Below are positions 34,759 to 42,885 of a DNA stretch of 64,000 nucleotides, one piece after another. Within the stretch, counting starts at the first letter, position 1. Every line of letters begins with the position of its first letter. Source of the DNA: Clostridium sp. CS001 (GTDB lineage: Bacteria; Bacillota; Clostridia; Clostridiales; Clostridiaceae); NCBI RefSeq assembly GCF_020443565.1, contig NZ_JAIZZN010000004.1, positions 62,001-126,000 on the forward strand, written 5' to 3'. Position numbers and translations under genes: made by a program. A model generated the notes under the pieces. It was not told the DNA's origin, searched no databases, and saw only the letters and a program-made list of their open reading frames with translations.

Positions 34759-35187
34759 CTAACTTAAAGGATTAAATATTTTTTTCATTATTATACTTGT
34801 TCCCGCATTTTTATCAGACTTTACCTCTAAACTGTCCATAAAGGCTTCCATTACTGTAAAACCCATACCTGACCTCTCTAAATCTGGCCTAGAGGTAAAT
34901 AACGGTTGCATAGCTACCTCAAGATTATCAATTCCATGTCCTGAGTCGCTGATTATAACAGTCAGCTCAGTTCCATTAATGATGGCCTCTATTGTAATCA
35001 TTTCTTCTTCACTATCGTATCCGTGAATTATTGCATTGGTTACAGCTTCTGATACTGCAGTCTTAACATCAGTAATTTCTTCAATCGTTGGATCTAATTG
35101 GGACGCAAAGGCTGCTACTGCTACTCTTGCGAACCCTTCATTCTGTGATTTACTTAAAAATTGAATTTTAATTCTATTGTGTAACAT
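34759..35187 (-). CDS. spoIIAB: Anti-sigma-F factor and kinase SpoIIAB
   Basis: A 142-residue GHKL-type serine kinase that binds sigma-F and phosphorylates SpoIIAA. The ATP-binding boxes are visible: [17 protein letters not shown] (N box), [11 protein letters not shown] (G1) and [18 protein letters not shown] (G2). Full normal length. The ATG follows GGGGGGATTAGT. It lies 13 bp after spoIIAA. Confidence 0.97.
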   Translation of the reverse strand: MLHNRIKIQFLSKSQNEGFARVAVAAFASQLDPTIEEITDVKTAVSEAVTNAIIHGYDSEEEMITIEAIINGTELTVIISDSGHGIDNLEVAMQPLFTSRPDLERSGMGFTVMEAFMDSLEVKSDKNAGTSIIMKKIFNPLS

Positions 35188-35200
35188 ACTAATCCCCCCA

Positions 35201-35536
35201 CTAAATATTGTTTATAGCTTGTTCAACATCGTCATATGCCATAATAATCTTGAACATTCCTGACAGTTCAAACACTCTTTTTACCGAAGACTTAATGTTA
35301 GTTACACATACCTTACCATTTCTCATGTGCAACTTTCTATACCTTCCAATAACCATCCCAATGCCCGAACTGTCCATAAAGGATACCCCAGAGAAATCCA
35401 TAATTAATTTATTGTAGTTATCTCTATCCAAGCGATCATCTATCATATTCCTTACTTCCTCGGCACTATGATGGTCTAATTCTCCAGACATGTAAACTAT
35501 CAATTTTTTATCACTATTTTCAAAATTTAAATGCAT
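35201..35536 (-). CDS. spoIIAA: Anti-anti-sigma-F factor SpoIIAA
   Basis: A 111-residue STAS-domain protein. In its unphosphorylated state it frees sigma-F from SpoIIAB. The phosphorylation site is in [19 protein letters not shown] (the serine after Asp, about residue 56). The ATG follows GGGGGGAGAAAA. A good sigma-H-type promoter lies about 95 bp upstream, as expected for the spoIIA operon. I see no clear Spo0A box. Confidence 0.97.
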   Translation of the reverse strand: MHLNFENSDKKLIVYMSGELDHHSAEEVRNMIDDRLDRDNYNKLIMDFSGVSFMDSSGIGMVIGRYRKLHMRNGKVCVTNIKSSVKRVFELSGMFKIIMAYDDVEQAINNI

Positions 35537-35608
35537 TTTTCTCCCCCCGAATCATTTGAATTTAAAATAAACTTTTATTATTGATTAAATAATGTTCCTT
35601 TCTTCTAT

Positions 35609-35633
35609 ATTCTACTAGTTACATAATTTTCCT
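35609..35633 (-). promoter_or_regulatory. Sigma-H-type promoter of spoIIA
   Basis: On the minus strand AGGAAAAT is followed after 12 bp by AGAAT, matching the sigma-H pattern (AGGAWWT, then GAAT). Its position upstream of spoIIAA is the one known for Bacillus and clostridia. Confidence 0.65.
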
Positions 35634-35720
35634 TCTTTTTTTGTAATATTTATTCATACTTTTCTATTATAACCATATTTATTATTTCTAATCCCATTTT
35701 CCACTAATATCTTTAAACTA

Positions 35721-35749
35721 TTGCCCTATAATAAAATCATTGTTATAAT
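35721..35749 (+). promoter_or_regulatory. Sigma-A promoter of speE
   Basis: TTGCCC, 17 bp, TATAAT, about 40 bp upstream of the speE start codon. Confidence 0.7.
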
Positions 35750-35789
35750 ATTGTTGTTTATCTTTTGAAATTTAAGGAGGCATAATAAA

Positions 35790-36617
35790 ATGGAAATGTG
35801 GCTTAAAGAAGGTCAAATTGAGAATGCTGCAATGACTTATAAAATAAAAGAAACTTTGGTGACAAAAAAAACTGAGTTTCAAGATCTTGCGATTCTTGAT
35901 ACTGAAGCCTTTGGACGTATGCTTGTATTAGATGGAATAGTTCAAACTACTATTAAAGACGAATATGTATATCACGAAATGATTACTCATATTCCTCTAT
36001 TTACTCATCCAAATCCTAAAAAGGTTCTTATTGTTGGTGGAGGTGATGGAGGTGCTATTCGCGAAGTATTAAAGCATCCAGGCATTGAAAAGGCAGTACT
36101 ATGCGAAATTGATGGAGATGTTGTTACAGAATGCAAAAAATATCTTCCTGAAATAAGTTGTGCATTAGACCATCCTAAATGCGAAGTTTTTATAGGTGAT
36201 GGCATAAAGTACGTTCATGAGCATAAAAATGAGTTTGACGTAGTAATTGTAGACTCTACAGACCCTTTTGGAGCTGCCGAGGGACTATTTGGAGGAAGTT
36301 TCTACAAAGAAATATATGAGTGTTTAACAGAAGATGGTATCTTCATTGCTCAAACAGAAACTCCTTTTTTCCTACCAGAAGTAGTGCAAAGGGTTTTTAA
36401 TGATGCAAAAGCAGTATTCCCTATTACAAAGTTATTTATGGCAGCTATTCCTACTTACCCAAGTGGATACTGGAGCTTTACAGTTGGGTCAAAGAAGCAT
36501 GACCCAGAAACAGTAGATTTATCAAATACTTATGAATTTGATACTAGATACTATACTAAGAAACTACATAAGGCGTGTTTCACATTACCAAAGTTTGTAG
36601 AAGACCTAGTAAAATAA
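35790..36617 (+). CDS. speE: Spermidine synthase
   Basis: A 275-residue aminopropyltransferase that makes spermidine from putrescine and decarboxylated SAM. Motifs: [37 protein letters not shown] (nucleotide site), [16 protein letters not shown] (catalytic Asp) and the [12 protein letters not shown] substrate region. The ATG follows AAGGAGGCATAATAAA. The usual partners speD, speA or speB are not adjacent. Its terminator hairpin is shared with, and overlaps the end of, the convergent methylase gene. Confidence 0.96.
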   Translation: MEMWLKEGQIENAAMTYKIKETLVTKKTEFQDLAILDTEAFGRMLVLDGIVQTTIKDEYVYHEMITHIPLFTHPNPKKVLIVGGGDGGAIREVLKHPGIEKAVLCEIDGDVVTECKKYLPEISCALDHPKCEVFIGDGIKYVHEHKNEFDVVIVDSTDPFGAAEGLFGGSFYKEIYECLTEDGIFIAQTETPFFLPEVVQRVFNDAKAVFPITKLFMAAIPTYPSGYWSFTVGSKKHDPETVDLSNTYEFDTRYYTKKLHKACFTLPKFVEDLVK

Positions 36618-36618
36618 G

Positions 36619-36658
36619 GAAAGAAAGATTATACTTTTCCAAGTATAATCTTTCTTTC
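36619..36658. terminator. Bidirectional terminator overlapping the methylase stop
   Basis: An 18-bp perfect inverted repeat (GAAAGAAAGATTATACTT and complement) with a TTCC loop starts 2 bp after the speE stop. The last ten codons of the methylase gene lie inside it. Confidence 0.92.
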
Positions 36659-38383
36659 TTCTTCATTAAGTTGAAAATAATCATATAAGTAACTTTCATC
36701 TTTGCCATGAAATTCTTCCATAATCGGGATATATAATTTCATTAAATTGTTTGGATAGTACTCGTAAGCATCCTCTCCTAACTTTTTTGCAAAGGTCTTA
36801 AAATAAAACTCATATATTTTACTATTTAATAGATATAATAAAAAGTCATAATTAAAAGGCACATCTTCTTTTAATATCAATGCATATACATCTGCACTAA
36901 AATAACTACCCTTATCAAAAGCAAACCTATTACTGCTTGCTTTAAATGGAAATATTATCTTTTCACCCTCAAATATATCTTGATTTCTCCCCCACTGAAG
37001 TTCATACCATTGCCTAATGCCTTTTTCGCATTCTCTTCTTTTCAAAAGTTTTTCTTTATTTTGCTCAATATAAGCAATAGCACTTGGGTATTCTTGTGGA
37101 TTATTAATTAAATTTGAATATATGATATAACTATCTTTTCTTAAAACTTCATTTTGCTCTATATAACTACTCTTAATCCAAGGTCTTATTATATTTTGTT
37201 CAATATTCTCTCTTTCAATAATATCGCTACTTACTACAAAAGCTTTGTCACAACCAGTTATTATACCTTGATAACTGTTGCAAATGCTACTTAGCTGAGT
37301 AAAGCTTCTTTCCTTTATTTTACTAATTATATTTCTTTCTTTTTCATCTCTTAAAATCCAACCCTTATTATCAAGTAAATTTTTATTGACAAAAAATTTA
37401 TTAAATTCATTTCCATCCTTTAGAAATATACTATTATAGAACCCTTTTTTATTTTTATCTTTAATACTCAAAGGCTTTATAATTTCAATTTCATTATGTT
37501 CATTTTTATAATTTCTTAAAAACATAATTGCAGGGTCTATTCCTACATTTTTAAATGGTCTTATCCCATAAAAATCAATAATTTTATCTATGGTGCAGGT
37601 TTCTTTTAAAACTATCCTTAAATCTTCTCCACTAGGTGATTCTAAAAAATATCGTGAAGTAATAAATGTTAGTCTACCGCCTGTATTAAGGTCTTCTAGC
37701 GCCTTCTTAAAGAAGCAGTAAGACAAATCCCCTTTATCACTATATACATCTTTATATCTACTTTTTAAATAACTAGCATATTCATTGTTTATAGATTTCT
37801 TACCTACATAGGGTGGATTACCTATAAAAATATCATATTTATATTCACTTTCGTATAATAGAAAATCTATATTTAAAACATTACCCAGTATATTCCCCTT
37901 ACTTAAATCGTACAAATCTATGACCAGAATCTTTAGAGCAATTTCATCAATATCAAAGCCATATAAATTATGTGCTATTATATGTTCATCAATACATTTC
38001 TTATTTAATTTCAACCCATTTTGCTTATTTATTATATTTAAATTTTCGATGTATAAACTCCTAAGAAGTTTAAAGCATAAAATCAATATATTCCCGGTAC
38101 CACATGATGGGTCTACTATTTTTATATATGGGTTCTTTATTATCTGCTCTGCACTTATGGTGTTTTCTAGCATATAAGATGCTATAGGCTCTGGAGTATA
38201 AACAGTCCCTTTTTCCTTATTGTTTTTGATAAACTCATAATAAACTTCTCCAAAGCTGTTTTTATGTAGCAATTCCATTTTCTTTTTATAATTTTCTAAA
38301 GCAATTACTTTAAATATATCCTCTATTGGACTTAAAATAACATCATACAATTCACATATTTTTTGGTTAAACAAATCTAGCAT
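36629..38383 (-). CDS. camA: Orphan N6-adenine DNA methyltransferase, CamA-like (TaqI/Eco57I type)
   Basis: A 584-residue type-IIG-like adenine methylase without a nuclease domain. The SAM motif is VDPSCGTGNIL at about 90-100 and the catalytic NPPY at 189-192 (IFIGNPPYVGKK). The C-terminal TaqI-like specificity domain contains SYQGIITGCDKAFVV, RRECEKGIRQWYELQWGR and FSADVYALIL. These C-terminal segments agree closely with my memory of CamA, the conserved Clostridioides difficile methylase that modifies CAAAAA and affects sporulation. No restriction enzyme is next to it. The ATG follows GGGAGATTGTAA. The family is certain. Identity of the target site is an inference. Confidence 0.85.
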   Translation of the reverse strand: MLDLFNQKICELYDVILSPIEDIFKVIALENYKKKMELLHKNSFGEVYYEFIKNNKEKGTVYTPEPIASYMLENTISAEQIIKNPYIKIVDPSCGTGNILILCFKLLRSLYIENLNIINKQNGLKLNKKCIDEHIIAHNLYGFDIDEIALKILVIDLYDLSKGNILGNVLNIDFLLYESEYKYDIFIGNPPYVGKKSINNEYASYLKSRYKDVYSDKGDLSYCFFKKALEDLNTGGRLTFITSRYFLESPSGEDLRIVLKETCTIDKIIDFYGIRPFKNVGIDPAIMFLRNYKNEHNEIEIIKPLSIKDKNKKGFYNSIFLKDGNEFNKFFVNKNLLDNKGWILRDEKERNIISKIKERSFTQLSSICNSYQGIITGCDKAFVVSSDIIERENIEQNIIRPWIKSSYIEQNEVLRKDSYIIYSNLINNPQEYPSAIAYIEQNKEKLLKRRECEKGIRQWYELQWGRNQDIFEGEKIIFPFKASSNRFAFDKGSYFSADVYALILKEDVPFNYDFLLYLLNSKIYEFYFKTFAKKLGEDAYEYYPNNLMKLYIPIMEEFHGKDESYLYDYFQLNEEERKIILGKV

Positions 38384-38403
38384 TTACAATCTCCCACCCA
38401 TGT

Positions 38404-38447
38404 AAATGCAATTAGCCATATACAAATGTATATAGCTAATTGCATTT
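38404..38447. terminator. Hairpin between the hut cluster and the methylase gene
   Basis: A 13-bp inverted repeat (AAATGCAATTAGC / GCTAATTGCATTT) with an inner AT palindrome, 18 bp after the last hut-cluster stop codon. T-runs are weak, so efficiency is uncertain. Confidence 0.6.
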
Positions 38448-38464
38448 TAGTTATATTTCTTATT

Positions 38465-39625
38465 TTATAAAAACAATATATACATCAAATGAGCAGAAAC
38501 CCCAGCCATAATTCCACCTACAGTATGACTTAAAATAGCCTTTCCAGTAAGATTTCTACACTTTAATCCATCCATCATGGCTACATGCGTGCTTAAATAA
38601 CCACTCCAACACATTCCCATAGCTGTAAATACAGCTATTTCGTTCCCGCCAATTAAACCCTTTTTTAATAAGTCAGGGACTAAACTTATAGCTGCGCCTA
38701 CAGCACCTAAGGATGTAATTGGGAAGGCAATAGCTTCTGGGCTTGCAAATCCAAATAGTGGTGTAAGTATAAATGATAGTTTTTCACCTATCCAAGGTAA
38801 TATTCTAACACCCTCATTTGCTGCTCCTGTATATAACCCTGCATCTGCCGGTCCATTAGTAAGCATAATAACTATTGTACAAATTATTAAAACACCAGGA
38901 ACTATAGCTAGTCCAAGTTCAACTCCTGTTTTTCCACCCTCAAGCAGTGACTCAAGGAGTCTAGCAGTTACGCTGCCTTCTCTAACTTCTCTATGTGTTA
39001 ACATATCATAGTTAACTGTTCCTTCTGAGTCACACATTGATTCCGTGCCATATACCTTTTTAGTTTGAAAAATCATTAGTCTTACACTGACGATACTTCC
39101 TATAACAGCACCAATATTTCCAATTATAGCTGGTGCTATAAAGCTTTCACCAATAGGAGATTTTTGTCCTATCATGAAAGTAGTAACAATAAGCCCCATA
39201 CCAAAGGCTGTACCTAAATTGGTTAGCGCAGGAAGTTGATATTTTTTAAAATATCTTCTAAATCCTTTATCCTTAGCTAAGGTTAAAATTGCAGGATTGT
39301 CTGATAAATAAGTTGTTACAATACCAAGGGCTCCTGCTCCTGGCAAATCATATAGTGGCTTCATTAACGGCGATAACACCTTATTTATAATAGATATTAC
39401 ACCAAACTCTGAAAGCATAGCAGCAATAGCGCCTGCAACAACAGCTATAGCCATTATATAAAATACTACTTTAATGAGCAATTCATAAGCTGTATTCATT
39501 AAAGTACTGAACATGTTTGCTGTTCCCATTTTACTACCTATTAATACGAAAAATAAAATAAAGAAAAACAAACATAAAAATCCTTCAGCCCCAATTGCCT
39601 TTTTCAACTTAACCTTTTGTTCCAT
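38465..39625 (-). CDS. Gate-domain (nucleoside-recognition, YjiH-like) membrane protein in the hut cluster
   Basis: A 386-residue membrane protein with about nine to ten membrane segments and paired Gate domains: LIKVVFYIMAIAVVAGAIAA, TTYLSDNPAILTLAKDKG, and GFASPEAIAFPITSLGAVGA. No signal peptide is present. It is the last gene of the histidine cluster, 40 bp after fchA, so transport of histidine or a pathway intermediate is plausible. No biochemical proof is known to me. The alternative is a general export or import role for purine-like compounds. Confidence 0.8.
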   Translation of the reverse strand: MEQKVKLKKAIGAEGFLCLFFFILFFVLIGSKMGTANMFSTLMNTAYELLIKVVFYIMAIAVVAGAIAAMLSEFGVISIINKVLSPLMKPLYDLPGAGALGIVTTYLSDNPAILTLAKDKGFRRYFKKYQLPALTNLGTAFGMGLIVTTFMIGQKSPIGESFIAPAIIGNIGAVIGSIVSVRLMIFQTKKVYGTESMCDSEGTVNYDMLTHREVREGSVTARLLESLLEGGKTGVELGLAIVPGVLIICTIVIMLTNGPADAGLYTGAANEGVRILPWIGEKLSFILTPLFGFASPEAIAFPITSLGAVGAAISLVPDLLKKGLIGGNEIAVFTAMGMCWSGYLSTHVAMMDGLKCRNLTGKAILSHTVGGIMAGVSAHLMYILFL

Positions 39626-39665
39626 AATATCCCCCTAAAACATCAGTTTTTATATTAACTACCAC

Positions 39666-40301
39666 CTACATACTTTCGTTAACAACTGATAATATATCGT
39701 CTCTTTTTATTCTTCCCTGATTTATCAGTTCTTCACACCTTGCTTTAATCTCTTCTTTATATGCTTCATCCTTTACACTAGAAAGATTTATTTTAACATT
39801 TAAAATTGCGCTTTCAAGGGATGCCTGAAGTAATAAAGCTGCTACTCCTGCATCTGAAATTGCATTTTTATTACCTAACGTAGCAGCTACTTTAACATAA
39901 TCGTATATTTTGTATGCTTCCTCTGCAACGCTTAATGGAATCTCTAAAGCTACTTGATTTCCTTCTTTAATTTTAAGGCTTCTTACTTTCTTCTCATCCT
40001 CTGTTTCTTTTGGAAGTTTAAATGCAGACATAAGAACTAAAAATGCCTCTGTATCCTTATTCATAAGATCTAAGAAGTTATCCTTAAGTAAAAGACACTG
40101 CTCTAAGTTTTTGTCCACAAGCATTTTATCTTCGTTACTGTATTCATTATATGCCTTCTTACCTACAGTTAAATTAAATACCATAGCACCCAATGCTGTA
40201 GCTAGTGATGCCCCAAGTGCTGCAACACTTCCACCCCCTGGTGCAGGTGAATTTGAACCTAATTCATTAATAAATTCTCTAACAGTCTTTTGATCTAACA
40301 T
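39666..40301 (-). CDS. fchA: Formiminotetrahydrofolate cyclodeaminase
   Basis: A 211-residue cyclodeaminase that turns 5-formimino-THF into 5,10-methenyl-THF and ammonia. Family motifs are FINELGSNSPAPGGGSVAA (folate site), ALGAMVFNLTVGKKAY and NKNAISDAGVAALLLQASLE. Normal length for the free-standing enzyme. It works right after FtcD, whose gene is in the same cluster. Confidence 0.95.
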   Translation of the reverse strand: MLDQKTVREFINELGSNSPAPGGGSVAALGASLATALGAMVFNLTVGKKAYNEYSNEDKMLVDKNLEQCLLLKDNFLDLMNKDTEAFLVLMSAFKLPKETEDEKKVRSLKIKEGNQVALEIPLSVAEEAYKIYDYVKVAATLGNKNAISDAGVAALLLQASLESAILNVKINLSSVKDEAYKEEIKARCEELINQGRIKRDDILSVVNESM

Positions 40302-40429
40302 TTTTCATTCCTCCTCAAATAATAATATGCCTTCTGCATATTGTAGAAACCATGTATTTTATAATAAAGTCATAAGGACTATTCCATTATTAATCATTAT
40401 TTACTCATTGTCAATCCATATTATTTTTT

Positions 40430-41674
40430 TTAATTTTGAACTACAATTTTACCATTTTTAATTACTGTATCAACTGTATTTGCACCAAAATGGTATACCA
40501 AATAATTTAAATTCTTACTATTAAAAATAACAATATCAGCTTTCTTTCCTACTTCAATGCTTCCTATTTCCTTTTCCCTATTTATTGCACATGCTGCATT
40601 CATTGTCATTGCATTTATAATCTCCTCCGGGAAAAGCTTCATACCAAAGCAAGCAAAGGTCATAACTGTTTGTAATGATTCTGTTGGTGAAGTACCTGGA
40701 TTACAGTCTGTAGCTAAAGATATAGCCACACCTTCATCTATCATCTTTCTAGCCTTTGCAAAATTACTTAGCATTAAATAAAAAGAAGTTGATGGTAATA
40801 ATACTGCTACCACATCATTTTCTGCTAACGACTTTATTCCAATGTCTGAAGCAGCAACTAGGTGCTCTGCTGAGGTAGCCTTTAGTTCTCCTGCAAGCTC
40901 AGCTCCCTTTACTGTTTCAACTTCATCTGCATGAATCTTTATGTTTAAGCCAAACTCTTTTCCTGCTTTTAAAATACGTCTGCTTTCTTCTACAGAAAAA
41001 ACACCCTCCTCACAGAAACAATCAATAAACTCTGCAAGTTTATGTTTACTTATATATGGAACCATTTTACTAATCATCTCATCAATATAAGCCTCTCTAT
41101 TTTCTTTGTACTCCTTTGGAATTGCGTGTGCTCCCATAAATGTGGAAACTACATCAATTGGATGTGTTTCATTTAAAACTTTATTTACCTCAAGAATTTT
41201 AACCTCTGTTTCCAAATCAAGACCATATCCCGATTTACTTTCTACTGTAGTAGTTCCATGCTTAAGCATTATGTCAAGGCGCTTTTTACTTTCTTCTATA
41301 AGCTGCTCCTTACTAATCTTTCTTGTATTTTCAACTGTACTTAGTATTCCCCCACCACTTTTTAATATTTCGATATAACCCACCTTATTAAGCTTTAGAG
41401 GTAGTTCATTTTCTCTTGACCCAGCATATACTACATGGGTATGAGGGTCAATAAGACCAGGCGTAACTGTTTTAAATCGCCCATCTATAACTGAGCTTTC
41501 ACTAGTGACATATTCCTTATAACCGTCACCTTCTCCTACAGCTTTTATAATGTCATTTTCAATAATTACGTAACCATTTTCCTTGATTTTTGCATCCTTC
41601 ATTTCCGCGCCTTTTTTTCTATGACTCCCACTACAAGTAACTAGGCAATCAATATTTTTTATTATAATTGTCAT
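40430..41674 (-). CDS. hutI: Imidazolonepropionase
   Basis: A 414-residue amidohydrolase that opens imidazolonepropionate to formiminoglutamate. Motifs: LIDPHTHVVYAGSRENE (metal ligands), GGGILSTVENTRK, STFMGAHAIPKEY, KIHADEVE, TSAEHL and SLATDCNPGTSPT. The ATG at 41674 follows GGAGGATAACACA. Seventeen upstream codons back to 41725 are excluded. A perfect 18-bp hairpin lies just upstream of its ribosome site. No hutU is found between hutH and hutI. Confidence 0.96.
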   Translation of the reverse strand: MTIIIKNIDCLVTCSGSHRKKGAEMKDAKIKENGYVIIENDIIKAVGEGDGYKEYVTSESSVIDGRFKTVTPGLIDPHTHVVYAGSRENELPLKLNKVGYIEILKSGGGILSTVENTRKISKEQLIEESKKRLDIMLKHGTTTVESKSGYGLDLETEVKILEVNKVLNETHPIDVVSTFMGAHAIPKEYKENREAYIDEMISKMVPYISKHKLAEFIDCFCEEGVFSVEESRRILKAGKEFGLNIKIHADEVETVKGAELAGELKATSAEHLVAASDIGIKSLAENDVVAVLLPSTSFYLMLSNFAKARKMIDEGVAISLATDCNPGTSPTESLQTVMTFACFGMKLFPEEIINAMTMNAACAINREKEIGSIEVGKKADIVIFNSKNLNYLVYHFGANTVDTVIKNGKIVVQN

Positions 41675-41694
41675 TGTGTTATCCTCCATTCTTA

Positions 41695-41747
41695 AGGCAC
41701 ATGAAAATAAATAACAAGTAAACATGCTAATTTATTTTCATGTGCCT
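41695..41747. other. 18-bp hairpin in the ftcD-hutI gap
   Basis: A perfect inverted repeat (AGGCACATGAAAATAAAT and complement) with a 17-nt loop, directly before the hutI ribosome site. It lacks a long T-run. It may be an attenuator, mRNA processing or stability element within the hut transcript. Confidence 0.6.
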
Positions 41748-41806
41748 AATTTAATTGTCTATAATAACTTAGATATTACAGTTTATATAGAATAAATCTT
41801 AATATT

Positions 41807-42703
41807 CTATTCCCAAATTCTTTTTTCTAATATTTGATCCATTGAAAAGTTTTCTATTTGCAGATAATACTCCGCACATTGAATTAACGCATCCATTGGT
41901 AAAAGTCCTATTACCTCACTTCCAACTACAGGAACCCCATAGCGTTTCGCTTCCATCTTAACCATTTCAAAAGCTCTATAAACCGCTGTTTTCTCGTAGT
42001 TAACTAAGTTCATAGATACCTGTGCTATGTTTCTGTCCTCAAGTTTTACTCCCATAGCTTTTACAAATCTTAATCCACCACCAAGATGTCTAACACTTTT
42101 AGCTATTTTATCAGCAATCTCAAGGTTGTCTGTGCCTAGATTAACATTAAACGCTACTAGAGGAACTCTTGCTCCAATTGCAACACATCCACCTTTTACA
42201 TTGACCTGCGTTTTACCGTAATCAGGCGCCCACTTATCTTCCTTAATTTTCTCAAAGAAGCCTTCATATTGTCCTTTTCTTACTGTTGCTAGATTTTCTC
42301 TATGAGCTTCCGTAGCTGCCTTTTCATATAAATATACGGGTACGTCAAATCTACTTGCTATTTCACTACCTACTCTATTTGCTAAAGCAACACATTCATC
42401 CATAGTCACTTCACTAATGGGTACAAAAGGTACTACATCTAAAGCACCCATTCTAGGATGCGCACCTTGTTGAACGCTCATATCAATGTTTTCATAAACT
42501 TTTGCTGCCATATCTAAAATAGCTTCTTCTACCTTTTCAGGCGTTCCAAAGAAGGTAACAACAGTTCTATTATGATCACTGTCTGAAGAGTAATCTAGTA
42601 ATTTTATTCCTTCCTTATTTCTAACTGCATCAATTATTTTCTCAATTACTACTTTATCTCTTCCCTCACTAAAATTAGGTATACATTCAACTATTCTTGC
42701 CAT
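41807..42703 (-). CDS. ftcD: Glutamate formimidoyltransferase
   Basis: A 298-residue enzyme that moves the formimino group from formiminoglutamate to tetrahydrofolate, releasing glutamate. Diagnostic regions are IVECIPNFSEGRDKVVIEKI, DSDHNRTVVTFFG, GAHPRMGALDVVPFVPIS and SVRHLGGGLRFVKAMGV. It is the free-standing form, without the cyclodeaminase domain found in the fused enzyme. The deaminase is encoded separately by fchA. Confidence 0.96.
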   Translation of the reverse strand: MARIVECIPNFSEGRDKVVIEKIIDAVRNKEGIKLLDYSSDSDHNRTVVTFFGTPEKVEEAILDMAAKVYENIDMSVQQGAHPRMGALDVVPFVPISEVTMDECVALANRVGSEIASRFDVPVYLYEKAATEAHRENLATVRKGQYEGFFEKIKEDKWAPDYGKTQVNVKGGCVAIGARVPLVAFNVNLGTDNLEIADKIAKSVRHLGGGLRFVKAMGVKLEDRNIAQVSMNLVNYEKTAVYRAFEMVKMEAKRYGVPVVGSEVIGLLPMDALIQCAEYYLQIENFSMDQILEKRIWE

Positions 42704-42787
42704 CTTATTTTCCCCCTAAAGTTTATTATTTATTTAAATCCTATCTTATACTAGAAAAATAATATAAGATAGATATTCAGTTTTCAA

Positions 42788-42807
42788 TTAAATCATCACC
42801 TGCGGTG
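42788..42807 (+). repeat. TTAAATCATCAYCTG palindromic element, copy 3
   Basis: TTAAATCATCACCTGCGGTG; hairpin CACC-TGC-GGTG. It differs from copies 1 and 2 by a compensating T-A to C-G change in the stem. Confidence 0.75.
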
Positions 42808-42815
42808 CTGCAATA

Positions 42816-42885
42816 TAACGACTTCAGAAGGAGATTTAAACTCCCACTTATAGAAGTAGAGGACTTTCCTTCTGAAATGTCGTTA
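42816..42885. repeat. Long imperfect palindrome overlapping the hutH stop codon
   Basis: TAACGAC-TTCAGAAGGA pairs with TCCTTCTGAAATGTCGTTA (two extra bases). Inside are smaller repeats (GGAG-N7-CTCC). The right arm contains the hutH stop codon. It may serve as a terminator-like or processing hairpin after hutH. Confidence 0.6.
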
